Source: Ephydatia muelleri (taxonomy: Eukaryota; Porifera; Demospongiae; Spongillida; Spongillidae). Taken from it: a DNA stretch of 64,000 nucleotides. The notes below the pieces were generated by a model. It worked only from the letters and a program-made list of their open reading frames with translations. It had not been told where the DNA came from and did not search any database. Shown here piece after piece: positions 36,053-48,019 of this stretch. The translations under genes and the position numbers were made by a program. Location: NCBI GenBank assembly GCA_013339895.1, contig JABACO010000001.1, positions 28,478,523-28,542,522 of the forward strand. Reading direction: 5' to 3'. Every line of letters begins with the position of its first letter. Position 1 is the first letter of the stretch.

Positions 36053-36849
36053 CATAGATATATGTATGCAATCAACAGGCAGCTCACAGTATACCTTTAT
36101 CTACATGTAGCAGTTCGTGGCAATCTGAGGACCCACCTCCCCTCTCTAGTGATGTCTATTATCACCTGATTAGAGTGTTTATTCATTGGATGTGCAGTGG
36201 TGCGCTAGGTCCATTTTTCTGTAATTACATTTTAATGCTAGATTACATGCGTAACATAACTATATTTTTCACGGCATGTCATTTTATACATTACAAATTT
36301 TGATGCAACTTCACACATTTGTGTTTCCACAAATGTTGTAACTTTTGTCATTTTTGGTATCAATAACTTGAATGGTTAAGGAAATACAGCATGTTTAATT
36401 TTCGGGTCCTTGGCCTTGTATGTTGGTAATGGGGGTGAGTCCTTGGTACTGGGATCTAAACGAAATGGCCAGCTTGGGATATTCAACTATGGTAGGTAAT
36501 AGGACAAGTGAATTAATGTCCCTTTACATCATTAGCTCTCGTTACGAATTGCAAATGTCACTCATGTCATTAGTCTCGTTGCGTACACATTTGTCATCAG
36601 AATGCGTGCATTTAGTGCGCGTGAGTGTGCGCATGCTCACAAACCAAAACAGGCTAGGTAGCCTTTGCATGAGTACACTGCAGTATCATATATTAAACAT
36701 TGGTACGTAGTACCTTACATTTCCACTGGTGGAACATCACTGCCATAGAGAAATCTGCGCGGCGAAGGCGAAAGACTCGATGGATTCCTCGAGACATAAC
36801 CCAGTGTGGCAATTACCCCGATAGCAGAAAAGAATGAGTGCGTTATTTA

Positions 36850-37810
36850 GAGTTGATTGTTTACGAGCCAGAGATTTAATTGTTTATTAATTGCATATTC
36901 TAGTGACAATTGGCATTTAATACACATATCATACAAAAAATACAGACTGACACTCTTAGATTCAATAAACACACATATACACACAGAAAGATCAGTAGTC
37001 CATTGCATCGACCTGCATTCTGCCACCTGCAAGGATCTAGCAAGGATAGCCCTGGTGTTTGCTCTCACAATGCTCAGTCTGCCATATAGATCCCCCAAGA
37101 CTTGGGATTTTGAGGATGGCTTTGCGCATGGCTATGCAGGAGAAAGCATTGCATGCCTCTTCACCCCAGACTCCATATGTTTCCACTGCTAGTGGAATGC
37201 ACTGCCAACCAAGCTCTGAACACTTTGTGTCATTTTGCTCATGTTTTCTTGATTCTGCAGCTTTTGCAGCTACCCCAGCAGAAAACTCCGCTTCTGAAAC
37301 AATTTTGGGACTTACCGGTGAAGTTACTGTGATGTCAAAAGCAGCAGTATCTTTAACTCCCCAACTTGTCACTAGAATATCAGCAGGCCTAGTTCTGAGT
37401 TCACTACTGCCTAAACCACATCCTGCCTCCAGGCGAGCAGGTAATGAGGCACGTTGACATGCGCTGAAGATGGTATTGCGAAGACGATTGTGACGGTTTG
37501 TTACATCGCTTCCACGTTTACAGGTGATGCTGTGATGACATAAAGGATCTAGTGCTTTCTCAGGGCACAAGGCACATAATGGAGTTGGAACATCAGTAGC
37601 ACCATAAGGGCACAATCCGAGCCACCATTTTATGGCAGTGTGTAGCTCATTGGGATCTAGGTGGAGGCCCAGACTGACGGATGGTGTAACTGTTAACCAC
37701 GCAGCCGCATGTGGAGAGGATACTGACATCAGTCTTGCCCTGTGAGCACAAGACATGGAATCAAACAAATCTGAAAAAGAATAGGCTTCCAGCTTGTCTG
37801 AAAGGTTGTG
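36850..37810 (-). pseudogene. Non-LTR retrotransposon C-terminus (REL endonuclease type), 5' truncated
   Basis: The open frame 37037-37768 contains AHRARLMSV, AAWLTVTPS and LGLHLDP. A zinc-knuckle stretch C-x2-C ... H-H-x3-C and RHNRLRN follow. RPADILVTSW ... AAFDITVTSP then matches the PD-(D/E)xK pattern of the restriction-like endonuclease at the C-terminus of R2/R4/NeSL-type LINEs. The frame ends in GWQCIPLAVETYGVWGEEA and LYGRLSIVRANTRAILARSL. No reverse transcriptase lies upstream, so this is a 5'-truncated insertion of about 1 kb. Confidence 0.6.
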
Positions 37811-39309
37811 TTGTGAGGGTAAATCTATTAATATAATTATAGATGTGATAGTGGCCTCACTTGTAATTACAAGTAAGCTAATAAGCCACCAAATAAAGAG
37901 GAGTTGTTGTGCTTGGAATCTGCTGTATTGCTGCTATGGTCCCAACGTCATATGCTCCACCATGCATACATACCCATTCTTTCAATATTGGTGCAGCGTC
38001 CGTTGTGCACGCCACCATGCAGCACTACTTCACATTCAGCACACAATGTACACTGTACAACACATACTGCCAGCACATGAGCAGGGAGGGACCAACTATA
38101 TTTCCTCCTGGATAATAAACCCTTAAAAAAGTAAAACCGAGTTCAAAACTGCTCAAATAATTCATGAATGCCTTCACGAAAGAGTTTTAATTTGTCACAT
38201 CTTCAGTTGCTCACTTGAACTCCTGCTTGCTCATAATATATAAGCCCAGATGTGCACTCACACCCAGCTAAAGACTCATTGTACAGATCATGTGCTCTCT
38301 CCATCACCTCATATCTACAGCTGCACACCCCTAACCCCATCCTTATCCATCTACATGCTTACACATGACATGCAAGTAGGCTATGCCTCCATATTCTGCT
38401 GGGAGCATATTTTCTGTCTAATTCGTTTCTCAAACTTATTTCCTTACATGAGTGTCCTTACAGCTACAGCTCACTACACTAAATAGAGACTCACATGTTT
38501 GTCTCATGCCAATATGCCAGCTACACTGTTCTGGTGGTCTGATTGGCATGTACACTACCATCTCTTGCAGTGTAACACATGCTACTATTGCAACCACCTC
38601 CATAATCTGGCTAAATCTGACCTTTGTTGACCACTTTTGGCAATGTTTTAAACTCATACAGTAGTCCACCCACTTTGGTTTTGAAGCAAAGAGGTCATGC
38701 TATTCACTCTTTTCTTTCCCATTGACCCACCTTTGTCCAACCTTCCAGATGTTCATAAAGAGTGCAGCTATTGAAAAGTTGTGTTGACTGGTGCTCGTAT
38801 CATGGCTGAACTGAACAATGTAGGGTCCCCAGCCTTCAGAGAAAGACTACAGAGTTACAGCTGTAGGTCACATGACCAAGCACCTAGGCCTGTTGGACTG
38901 TTGTAATGTCTGATTGTGTTCTACATGTACATGTGTTCAGAATGTTGATTCCATTGTGTGCAGGTGCTAAGATGTATGCAGCTGTCTCACACAACACAAT
39001 AGAGACACACAACTGGCTTTCAGCATTTCTATCTGTTGCCATCCCAACAGGGAACTCATGGGGGTGCTCAGTCAACTTGAACTTGATAAAGGAAAATTAA
39101 TATTCGTGTGGTGTGTGTTCTTACCTACTAGTACACTGTACCGTTTCTTAATCAAAAATCATACAATACTGTAATATTAACAAGTCCAAAACATCAGCAC
39201 ACAGTCCTGCTTTAAAGTGCCCTTGTACAGAGATACCATCTCCTGACACTGGCTGAAGTGTGGAAGAGAAGGACACAGTTCAGAAGAATGTGACCAACTA
39301 TTATTCAAA

Positions 39310-39473
39310 GGGTGAGGGAGGGAGGAGGAGGGAGGGAGGGAGGGAGGGAGGGAGGGAGGAGGAGGGAGGGAGGGAGGGAGGGAGGGAGGGAGGGAGGGAG
39401 GGAGGGAGGGAGGGAGGGAGGGAGGGAGGGAGGGAGGGAGGGAGGGAGGGAGGGAGGGAGGGAGGGAGGGAGG
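39310..39473. repeat. GGGA microsatellite
   Basis: About 160 bp of GGGA units, purines again on plus. Confidence 0.95.
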
Positions 39474-40639
39474 AGAGAAAAGGAGGTCGTCTTAGGGCCA
39501 GGTCAACCAAACCACACTGCCCATTGATCATGCCACTAACAATCAGATAATAGATACATTGGATGTGGCCATATATTCCAATACATGGGAAACAGGGCTA
39601 CATTATGTTCTCTCTTACATGTAGTCTCTCACAGACCAATAGGGCAGAAGGGTCTCCAGCAAGACTAGTGGTCTCGGGTGAATTCTATGCTCACTGACCC
39701 TGGATGAAATCTCAGAGATGTAAAACGTTGCCCCACAACTCCAATTAGTGCCACCTTATATTCACACACTGGTGTCAAGATAAGGGAATTCACACACTGG
39801 TGTCAAGATGTCACCAGTGGGTCTACACTTGTGTGAGTATCACCAAAACACAGAGGTCTTGCACAATAATCTCCACCACTAGCAACAGTGTTGCCAAGAA
39901 TTTGTAGGAGACTCCAGAGTATGACGATCTGGGTGGATATGTTGTCTGGTTCCCACACTCCATCACACACACACATATCACATGCACATGGTTTCTATTG
40001 ATGATGATATGCCAGCTGATAGATGACCCTAGCTAGGTGAAGCCAGTAATATCATCCACCAGGTGGCTTCAGGCAGGGGACAGTCATGGAGCCAAAGCTC
40101 TACAAGCTACTCTTCTAGTCACATGGTAGTATTGTATAAGGCTTTCAGACATTACACAAGTATGTGAATGGATATTGTGTACAGGATGAGCAGCCATCAG
40201 TAATATGGTTTTAGGGGCGTGCCTCCAATGATGGGTACAGGTCTGAATGGAGGAGAGTGAATGGAATCACAGCATACTGATGTAGGGGTTAAATGTAGGG
40301 CTTTATAGTGTACAATGGTAGGATCAACCTCTGCTACGTATAACAAAACAATAAGTGGTTGTTTCTATATACCCTGTACATGCCATTTAAAAAAATAGAA
40401 TTCATTTGTTCTCAAAACAAGATTGTGTTGTTTTACAATTTCTTGATAAACCCGGACATGAAAATACAAACAGTGAAAACAACAAAGGAAAGTGTTTGTG
40501 TTTCCTAAGGATGCATATGATGACTCAGCATAAGTCCACGTCAACAAGCCACACCTAGCAACCCTGTTCTGCATGTCAATAAACCTGGCAAACTGCTACA
40601 ATAAATATTGTAGGACTTCATGCCTCAGACACAAGTTGA

Positions 40640-41050
40640 TACCATGGCCCTTTTATTCAAACAGAAATAACTAACTTAACCATAGCTAACTGAGCATGTC
40701 ATCCTGCCATCCTTGGTTAGGTCATGTGATATTGAAAGTGACTGCTGAAGCATACATACATTCATTTCAGGACAGATAGTGGACAACATAAGATAAGTCC
40801 ACAGACATACAAACAGACACACACACATACTATTCTCACAAGTAGGGCACATGATACTTTGCCTGATATGTGATCTCTGACAATTTCTTTTCTGTACAAA
40901 AATCGAACGTCTTACACTAGGCAAAAAGTTAGAGTTACAAATGAATTTACTATTGGTCCAAAAGGATTAGGTCAATGTGGTATAGGTCACATTTGCACAA
41001 TAGGAAATATGAAGCTCACATATTGTAGCAGAAGTGTCACATATACATTT
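40640..41050. repeat. Dispersed repeat family R3 (second copy 47640-48010)
   Basis: Both copies run in the same orientation from GTTGATACCATGGCCC through GAAGCTCACATAT to AAGTGTCACATATAC. A neighbouring block at 40432-40580 recurs at 49860-49985. Confidence 0.65.
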
Positions 41051-41746
41051 GTACTTCTAGTAAGTAAAGTAATCAAGGCCCTCTACAAACAAGTTGAAAT
41101 TTAAACTGAGTGTAACTTCAGCAACAGCAGAACCCTTGGTTAGGTCAATGGATTTAAATGAATGAAGAGTATGTCATCACACACCACATATGGACTGCTT
41201 TCCTCCTTGACTACACCAACAGCACATGTACATGTACATTACCTGTAAATTATGGAAGACACACAACTCATAACACATCCAAACACACACCTACAAACAG
41301 TTGTTGCAATACATGTACATACATGTACACAGTGTATATTAACTCCACACATTGTCATGTTTGAAATAACACACCACGTTGTTCAAGAGGTACGCACCTA
41401 CATTCATCTTGGAGTACTGGTAGAGTTGCTTCATCAGTGACCTGGTCCCAATAGAGAAGGATTTGTATGTCTCTCTCCTTGCACATGTGAGCCAATGTAA
41501 TACCCTGTTGATGATGATTACGTCATCAGGCATTAATAATGACAGATACATGTTTCTGTTGGTTGAACACAGTGAATTACAGACACTATGCTCAGCCCTA
41601 TGTAGGTGATTGGTTGTACAGTACGTGATGTGACCACATGACGGTGTGGGTATATGAGGCTAAGTGAGAGGAAAGCCAGTCTAAGATGCCAGTATGTGTT
41701 GGCTGGAAACTTTACATATTGCTGTGTACAAGGAGGGAGTATTTAA

Positions 41747-41945
41747 CTCTTTCGCGGGCAACAGTGCAATATTGCGCCCCAGCTGCTATAATGCCACTTT
41801 TCTATGTTCTTCATGATTACGGCTTCAGTTACCAGAAGCAGTGATCACGAGGAACTTTAAATGTTTCATTATTGCTGTATTGGCATTTCGGGGAACGTTC
41901 TTTGTAGAGGAATTTGACAAGCAAATAAACTTTTCCTCTGCATTC
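41747..41945. mobile_element. Left part of a TTAA-type TIR element
   Basis: TTAA at 41743-41746 is followed by CTCTTTCGCGGGCAAC and the AGTGCAATATTGC block. It then shares internal sequence (GGCTTCAGTTACCAGAAGC, ATTTCGGGGAACGTTC) with 6070-6458. The right TIR is missing. Confidence 0.6.
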
Positions 41946-42000
41946 AAAATGAATGGAATTGATTGAAATACACAGATACAAATAACAACCCCCCGCCCAC

Positions 42001-42020
42001 CCCCCCCCCCCCCCCCCCCC
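42001..42020. repeat. Poly-C run
   Basis: A pure C tract continuing a C-rich lead-in, next to the truncated TTAA-type element. Confidence 0.9.
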
Positions 42021-42325
42021 GACCATACACAAATTCTAAGGCAAGTAATGGCAAGCATTCGTGCAGTTACAAACTGCCTATAAAAAGAAAAACTGTAATT
42101 TTCAAGTACATATGAGATAACATCTTGAGGCAATGAGTTCCAGACTGAAACTAAATTTCAGCCCTTTGGAAATGAGACAAAAAGTCTTTACCATTGACAC
42201 TAGCCATTAACACATGTCTATTGACCCCCCCCCCCCCCTTCCGAACCCATTCTAATGTAGCACATTTCACACAAAGCCATTAGCTATAGTGCCAAGGGTT
42301 GCAAAATACTCTCCACATGCATCAG

Positions 42326-42369
42326 ATGAGGGTGGCTAGAAGGTATGCACACCTTCTAGCCACCCTCAT
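42326..42369. repeat. Perfect 19-bp stem hairpin
   Basis: ATGAGGGTGGCTAGAAGGT and its exact complement enclose a 6-nt loop. No T-run follows, and no adjoining gene explains it as a terminator. Confidence 0.8.
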
Positions 42370-43202
42370 GAATCAGATACGGCATAAGCCACTTTCAACA
42401 TGGCACATAGTGTTTAGATATAGCACACATACACACACACATACAATGCACATACACTTGCATGCACATAGCTACCCTGCTATATGGATCAGCAATTAAT
42501 GACTCTACATGTGAAGGATACAACTAATTATTACTAGTTAGTCCTTTAATTTAATAGACACAAGCTGGCATTGATTTAATTCATTACCTCATGGTGAGTG
42601 GTATTTTAAATTGAAGGTTTCTTGAAGCTTGAAAATGTCATAACAAAAACGTATTAATATTTACCAGTTATCCCTTAACCTGAAAACAGTGTTTTTTGCT
42701 GAACAGAATGTGTAAATTGCCACATGCTGCAGCCCTGCTATGCATGTACAATGGCGTGCATTCATAACCACAGGATCCTGCCTTTAAAGGCTTTCCATGA
42801 AAACATGAATTGATAGCAGCCCCATGCAGAGGTAATGATTTCTATTGCAAATTTACTGTCATTAACAGTTCCAAAACTAAATACATGTACAGAGGTTTAC
42901 ACAAGTCATTCTACACAACATTGCAGTTCACGGACAACTAAAAAGAGTTGCTATATGTGCTGTACATGTACAAATAGGTGCCCTTCGCTGTTCTAGATAT
43001 TTATTAAACTGTCCCCATTTTAGTCATAAGTACACATTATAAAGCGACCAGATAATAATAGTTGTTCAATGAGTCATCTACACTATCATTCCAAACACAC
43101 AACTCTGCCAGATCCTGAAATGATCAACATATATACAGACCAGGACTGCGCGTCTTTCAACAAAAGATAAACAAACACTGTTCGAAATAATCATATAATT
43201 AC

Positions 43203-43377
43203 CTGTACTGTAGCTCTGCCTTAGCGGCGCATTAATTAGGATTCTTGCACTGACAGATGCACATCGTAAGTCACGAGATTTGATCAACAGTTGTCTAGTC
43301 TGTGAGGAGAAATAATAGTTGTGAGGAAGTGTTCGGGCATTATAGAGTGTGGAACGTGCTGCTGCTATCTTCAGCAA
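43203..43377 (-). CDS. Candidate first exon with mitochondrial presequence
   Basis: 58 codons plus 1 nt from the Met at 43377 to an ACAG|GTAATT donor. The peptide begins MLKIAAARSTLYNARTLPHN and later reads SARILINAPLRQSYST. It is rich in Arg/Ser/Ala, has a single acidic residue and can form an amphipathic helix, which are typical features of a matrix-targeting presequence. A phase-compatible next exon with acceptor TTTCAG near 43118 would add GSGRVVCLE and stop, giving a 67-residue product. The remaining gene may instead lie further left. The mature protein cannot be identified. Confidence 0.4.
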
Positions 43378-43599
43378 CTCACCTCGTCACTTTCGTCGCG
43401 CGCAGTTGGAACGGGTCAGAAGCCAAAGCATGGTACTGCCACATCAATAATATATCAATGGTGCAGCAATGTAGTACTTTGAGGGATTGAGATTCTCGCA
43501 CGCAAGCCTTGCCTTAGCTTTGCAACTTTTTAAACGAGTACTACATGTATGGTGGTGTGCGCAGTTTCCGAACCGCGCCCATTGTTGGGCTTGGAATGT

Positions 43600-43616
43600 A
43601 TCACGTGATCACGTGA
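43600..43616. promoter_or_regulatory. Double CACGTG E-box
   Basis: ATCACGTGATCACGTGA holds two overlapping palindromic CACGTG sites. It sits between the minus-strand presequence exon and the plus-strand receptor relic, upstream of both. Binding by bHLH-type factors is inference. Confidence 0.35.
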
Positions 43617-43726
43617 GTAAGTTGCCTCACTGTGATTAGAGTTAATAGACTCATCGTACACCTTAGTTAAAGCATATACTGGGCTTTTGATAAATATAGC
43701 AACTGTACAACACTTGTCATCATTAG

Positions 43727-44230
43727 GTGCTACTCAATCTATTGTCCTCATACCACCAGAAAATTATAGAATAATTATCTAATTCTCTAATTCGCTGGGA
43801 ATTCTCTAGCAATTTTCTACTGCTATAGGAATGGAGCATTTCTTGAATGGATATTACTGGAACTGCTTATAATTCAGAACATGCACAAAGAGGAATAAAA
43901 TACACCACCTCTCAAACACTGTTCAACTTCTCTGTAATTGTATCCAACACCACTTTCTTACTCTCCTGGGGTGCTCCATTCTCTCTTAATGTCACTGACT
44001 CTCCTGATATATTCTATTACACCCTGTGTACCAATATCTGGATGTAGGACCATCCCCAGTGATCTTGACTGCCACTTTCCAAGGACATGTACCACATCAG
44101 TTGTTTTTACTGACCCTTCACAAATGAAGACAAAACAAAGATGTAATTTACTTCACATTCTTGGCTGTCAATGGAGGGAATGGATCAATTTTGTGCAACT
44201 TCTCTGTAAGTATAAGAATGTCTACTAATG
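43727..44230 (+). pseudogene. Receptor paralog B: fused Ig/FN3 relic
   Basis: Starts at the same acceptor and codons as the Ig exon of the intact gene (TTAG|GTGCTACTCAATCT). It contains the first Ig cysteine block (FYCY) and HAQRGI, then jumps directly into FN3 sequence (NTTFLLSWGAPFS). The C-terminal half of the Ig exon, the intron and the start of the FN3 exon are missing. Stops, frameshifts and deletions follow (near 44045 and 44135). Ig and FN3 fusion without the intron implies a deletion between exons. Confidence 0.7.
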
Positions 44231-44547
44231 GGCATGGAGGTTTTTTTAGCATGTGCTACTGAATTACGCTTTAATTGTTATGCAGCTATATGGTACAAGG
44301 ATATTTACACTGTATAACGCTTTTTAATGCAGATATATTTGTACAGGTCATGTAAAGTTCAGCTGCTGATTTCCACACAACATGTGTACAAATTATGCAT
44401 AGATGGCCAAGGAATTGATGTTATCACAACAACAAAGTATCCATGATTCCTGTTGTATCTTCTGCTGCAATATTGAATTATAAATATACTATTGGTACGT
44501 CCTAGCTGTGTAATATATATTTATGCAGATGTGTTCTTCACATGCAG

Positions 44548-44640
44548 TTTATGGATCAGTGTGTGGAGCATCAGTGTTGGTGATTTCAGCAGTTGTGTGT
44601 GTGGTGTGTGTGATTGTCTGCATAAAACATAAGCACAAAG
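44548..44640 (+). CDS. Receptor paralog B: transmembrane exon
   Basis: 93 nt, phase 1-1, between acceptor CATGCAG and donor G|GTACAG. It encodes a hydrophobic, cysteine-rich segment (VLVISAVVCVVCVIVCI) followed by KHKHK. It has the same position, phase and topology as the membrane exon of the intact gene, but the sequence is well diverged. It is intact although the upstream exon of paralog B is not. Confidence 0.5.
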
Positions 44641-45240
44641 GTACAGTGAGTGTGTAAATTGGCATTGCATGAAATAATGTTTCACTCTGTGGCTATTCAT
44701 TCGACTGTCCTAGACTAGGACATTTCGTCCTAATCTAGGACATGTATTTATGAATAAAGTTGTTTAAATGTGCTTCAATACCTTGCAAATGAATGAGTTA
44801 ATAAGAGCTGTCACTATAAAACAAAGTTCATTGTTATCTAGAACATCCATGTGTGTGGTTTCATGGCTATACCGCTGCTTATTACGATAATCTAAATTAG
44901 CAACACGCATGTGAAACGTTTCTTCTTTCTTCAGAATGAGTGATTTTGTATAACCTCGTCAATGAACATTTGGCACACATATATTGGTGGAAAAGTACTG
45001 AAATGTTATTTTTTACAGCATGCTTGAATACAGGGCTATTTAAAAAAGGTCGATGTCCTAGCTAGGACAGCCACTGGTGTAAACCCAAATTCATTAATTA
45101 CCTAGAGTTTAATATATATTAGTACACAATAGACCCCTACAATGTTATATAATTGTATGAACCAAAGGCATTTGACAAGGGTTTTATACAATATATGCTT
45201 AAATGGAGGCTAGACTAGGACACTTTCCTATAGAATATCC

Positions 45241-45375
45241 ATCTGATATTGAACAGAGTATTTGAGGAACATCCAAATGGAAGAGAACCATGCATATCAG
45301 ATGGTCAATAAAAGAACTGCTCCTGATATCAAGGATATGGAACAATGCTGTGCATATGGAGTGGTACTTCAAGGG
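45241..45375. repeat. Local direct duplication (second copy 45967-46086)
   Basis: Both copies share ATATTGAACAGA, ACATCCAAATGGAAGAG, CATGCATATCAGATGGTCAA and CTGCTCCTGATATCAAGGAT. Just left of the second copy, 45913-45964 repeats 44632-44688, the end and donor of the paralog B membrane exon. The second block is therefore a rearranged copy of the first region. Confidence 0.7.
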
Positions 45376-45552
45376 CATTAGCCATTGTGATAATATTGAA
45401 GTAGCTGCATTGTGTAACATTGCTAGGTATGAGTATAACTGTCAGTATAACCATCATATATATGTATGTAGAATTGATGTTGAACAAAAAAAAATATTCT
45501 CAGTAGTTCAGTATTTACTATATGAATGCAAGCTAACACTATGAATTGTGAA

Positions 45553-47473
45553 ATTAGAAGTGAGCAACATTGGATTGAGTAGATGAGATACCCTATTTAC
45601 TATATTTACTTGATTCCTAGGGCTTAGTATTAAATCAACTGCATCAATATGAAGTAATAGATATACTTGCCATCAAAATCTCCCTTGTGGACAGAGGTAC
45701 ACTCCCCACACTCCTGGACCATATGCACTCTCCAGTCATCCATTCCATTCAACTTCTTCCATTCATATAAGAACAACCACTCCAAAATAATGAATACTCC
45801 CTCCATTCACACACCCATCACCTAGCTATAAAATTTCTATTCACATTCTTGTGTAGTGTCTGAAAGCCTTATACAATACAACCAACCATGTGACTAGAAG
45901 AGTAGCTTGTAGAGCACAAAGGTACAGTGAGTGTGTATTGGTATTGCATGAAATAATGTTTTACTATGATATTGAACAGATTATTTGGAGAACATCCAAA
46001 TGGAAGAGAACCATGCATATCAGATGGTCAATAAAAGAACTGCTCCTGATATCAAGGATATGGACAATAGAGTGGTACTCTAAGGGCTGCAAAGTGTATA
46101 TTAATACTGTATAGCTAGGTACATGTACATGAACCAATTGTAACTTGTACCATAATCTAATGCAATTAATCTGCACTCATGTATGTTGGCTTAATTATTA
46201 AGAATTTAAATTCTAATTTTTAAACTCTGGTCCTAAATTTTCACTGATATGAAGACTAAATGATTATACCATTCTGTGATCTGTGGGATGGAAAGGTTGC
46301 CTTTTTATGCTTCATTTTATGCTTGACTCTTCACAATTATACTCAATAGTTCATAAGTGAAGTATATTAAAACTGAGAGTCTTTGTTTGCAAAATGTAAT
46401 ATTACCTTCTTTGCTGTCAATGGAAAAGGAAATGGATCTTAGACCAACTTTACCTATTGTTCAAAAAGAAATCAGGTCCTTTGTTTGGCATTTTCTTGGA
46501 TTGTATCTCATGCTTCAATAAAAGAGGTTTTAGGTATGCAATATGCAATGCTGTATATGACATGTAAATGTAAAGCATGTTCTGCATCATGTTGATGTTT
46601 CCATGACCTTGCAGCACACTACTATCTGCAGCATAGGACTTGAGTGTGTGTTTGCTTACACATTGTCATGTATGCATGTGCATATGAACACCAGGCCCAT
46701 AATGGCCCATAGTGGTCCATTAGTTGCTGTGAAATTTTGACAAGCTTGCGCAGGATGTGGTATGGTGATTGTGGCTGTTGTGTTGGTCATGGCAACTGGA
46801 ATGGGTATACACGTAGGTCCAGACATGTTTCCACTGAGTGGTGTTTCACTCTAACAGTGCCATCTAAAAAGCCTCATTTCACGCATTCGAGAGGAAACAT
46901 ATGGACCATCCACTAGCTCCTGTACAGATATCAGGGGGCAGTAGCCATTAACATTTATTGGTACATTTATATACTTATGTAGCTTCAGGCAGGGGACAGT
47001 AATGGAGCCAAAGCTCTACAAGCTACTCTTTTAGTCACATGGTTGGTTATATTGTCTAAGGCTTTCAGACACTACACAAGAATGTGAATAGACATTGTGT
47101 AGCTAGGTGAGGGACATCAATGATAGGTGTGTGGATGGAGGGAGTATTCAATATTTTGGAGTGGTTGTTCTGATATGAATGGAAGGAGTTGAATGGAATG
47201 GTATTGCTGGCTGGTGAGTGCATATGGAGTGTGGGGAGTGTACCTCTTCAACTGTGCTAACGTATACCATTAGCCACATGGACTGTGTCCACAAGGGAGA
47301 TATTGATGGCAAGCATATCTATGACATCATATTGATGCAGTTGATTAAATGCTAAGCCCTAGGATCAAGTAAAGTTACATTATTCCAATAGGTCCATACA
47401 AGTACTGATTATGAGAAACTAATATAGTAAATAGGGTATCTCATCTACTCAATCCATATGTTGCTCACTTCTA
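45553..47473. repeat. Large imperfect inverted repeat around receptor debris
   Basis: The left arm 45553-45908 and the right arm 47010-47473 are inverted copies with gaps. Examples are AGAAGTGAGCAACAT, GAGTAGATGAGATACCCTAT, CAAAATCTCCCTTGTGGACA and ACAACCACTCCAAAAT. The 1.1-kb centre holds the rearranged duplication and an FN3 tail fragment at 46381-46475 (FFAVNGKGNGS, then a stop). It could be a TIR element or an inverted duplication. Confidence 0.6.
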
Positions 47474-48019
47474 TTTTAATTTAATTTACCATCTGTCCTT
47501 AAAAGGATGTTAGTTTCATTATGAATATACATTAAAAGTATTAAAATTACAATGCTATGTGGCTATCATTTTAATATGCTAATGAATATTGGTCATAGCA
47601 TGTCGTAGGTCACATAAATATTGTGTTGATGAAGTCCTCACTAGTTGATACCATGGCCCCTTTATTCAAACTGAAATAACCACAGCTAACTTAAATTGTC
47701 ATCTTCGGCTAGGTCATTGGATTTCGAAAATGATATATGTAGTATGAATGAGTCACACATAGACACACACACGCAGACACAACCAACACACACATATCAC
47801 ACTATTCTAACCTTTAGAGCACATAATGATGGACACCAAAACTTTGTCTGATACATGGTATCTGACAACTTTCAGTTGTGTACAAAAACGCACGTGTTGG
47901 TTACAATGAAAATACTATTGGTCAAAATAGTTAGGTCCATGTGCTGTGAGTCACATTTGCAAAGCAGTAAAAGGGAAGCTCACATATAGTGTAGCGGAAG
48001 TGTCACATATACTATAATT

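Noticed and set aside
35723..36087. Three overlapping STSPPITLHL-repeat minus frames
   Set aside because: All three frames open because the 22-bp minisatellite lacks stops; not a mucin-like gene.
42326..42369. Rho-independent terminator
   Set aside because: Perfect stem but no T-run, and bacterial-type terminators are not expected here.
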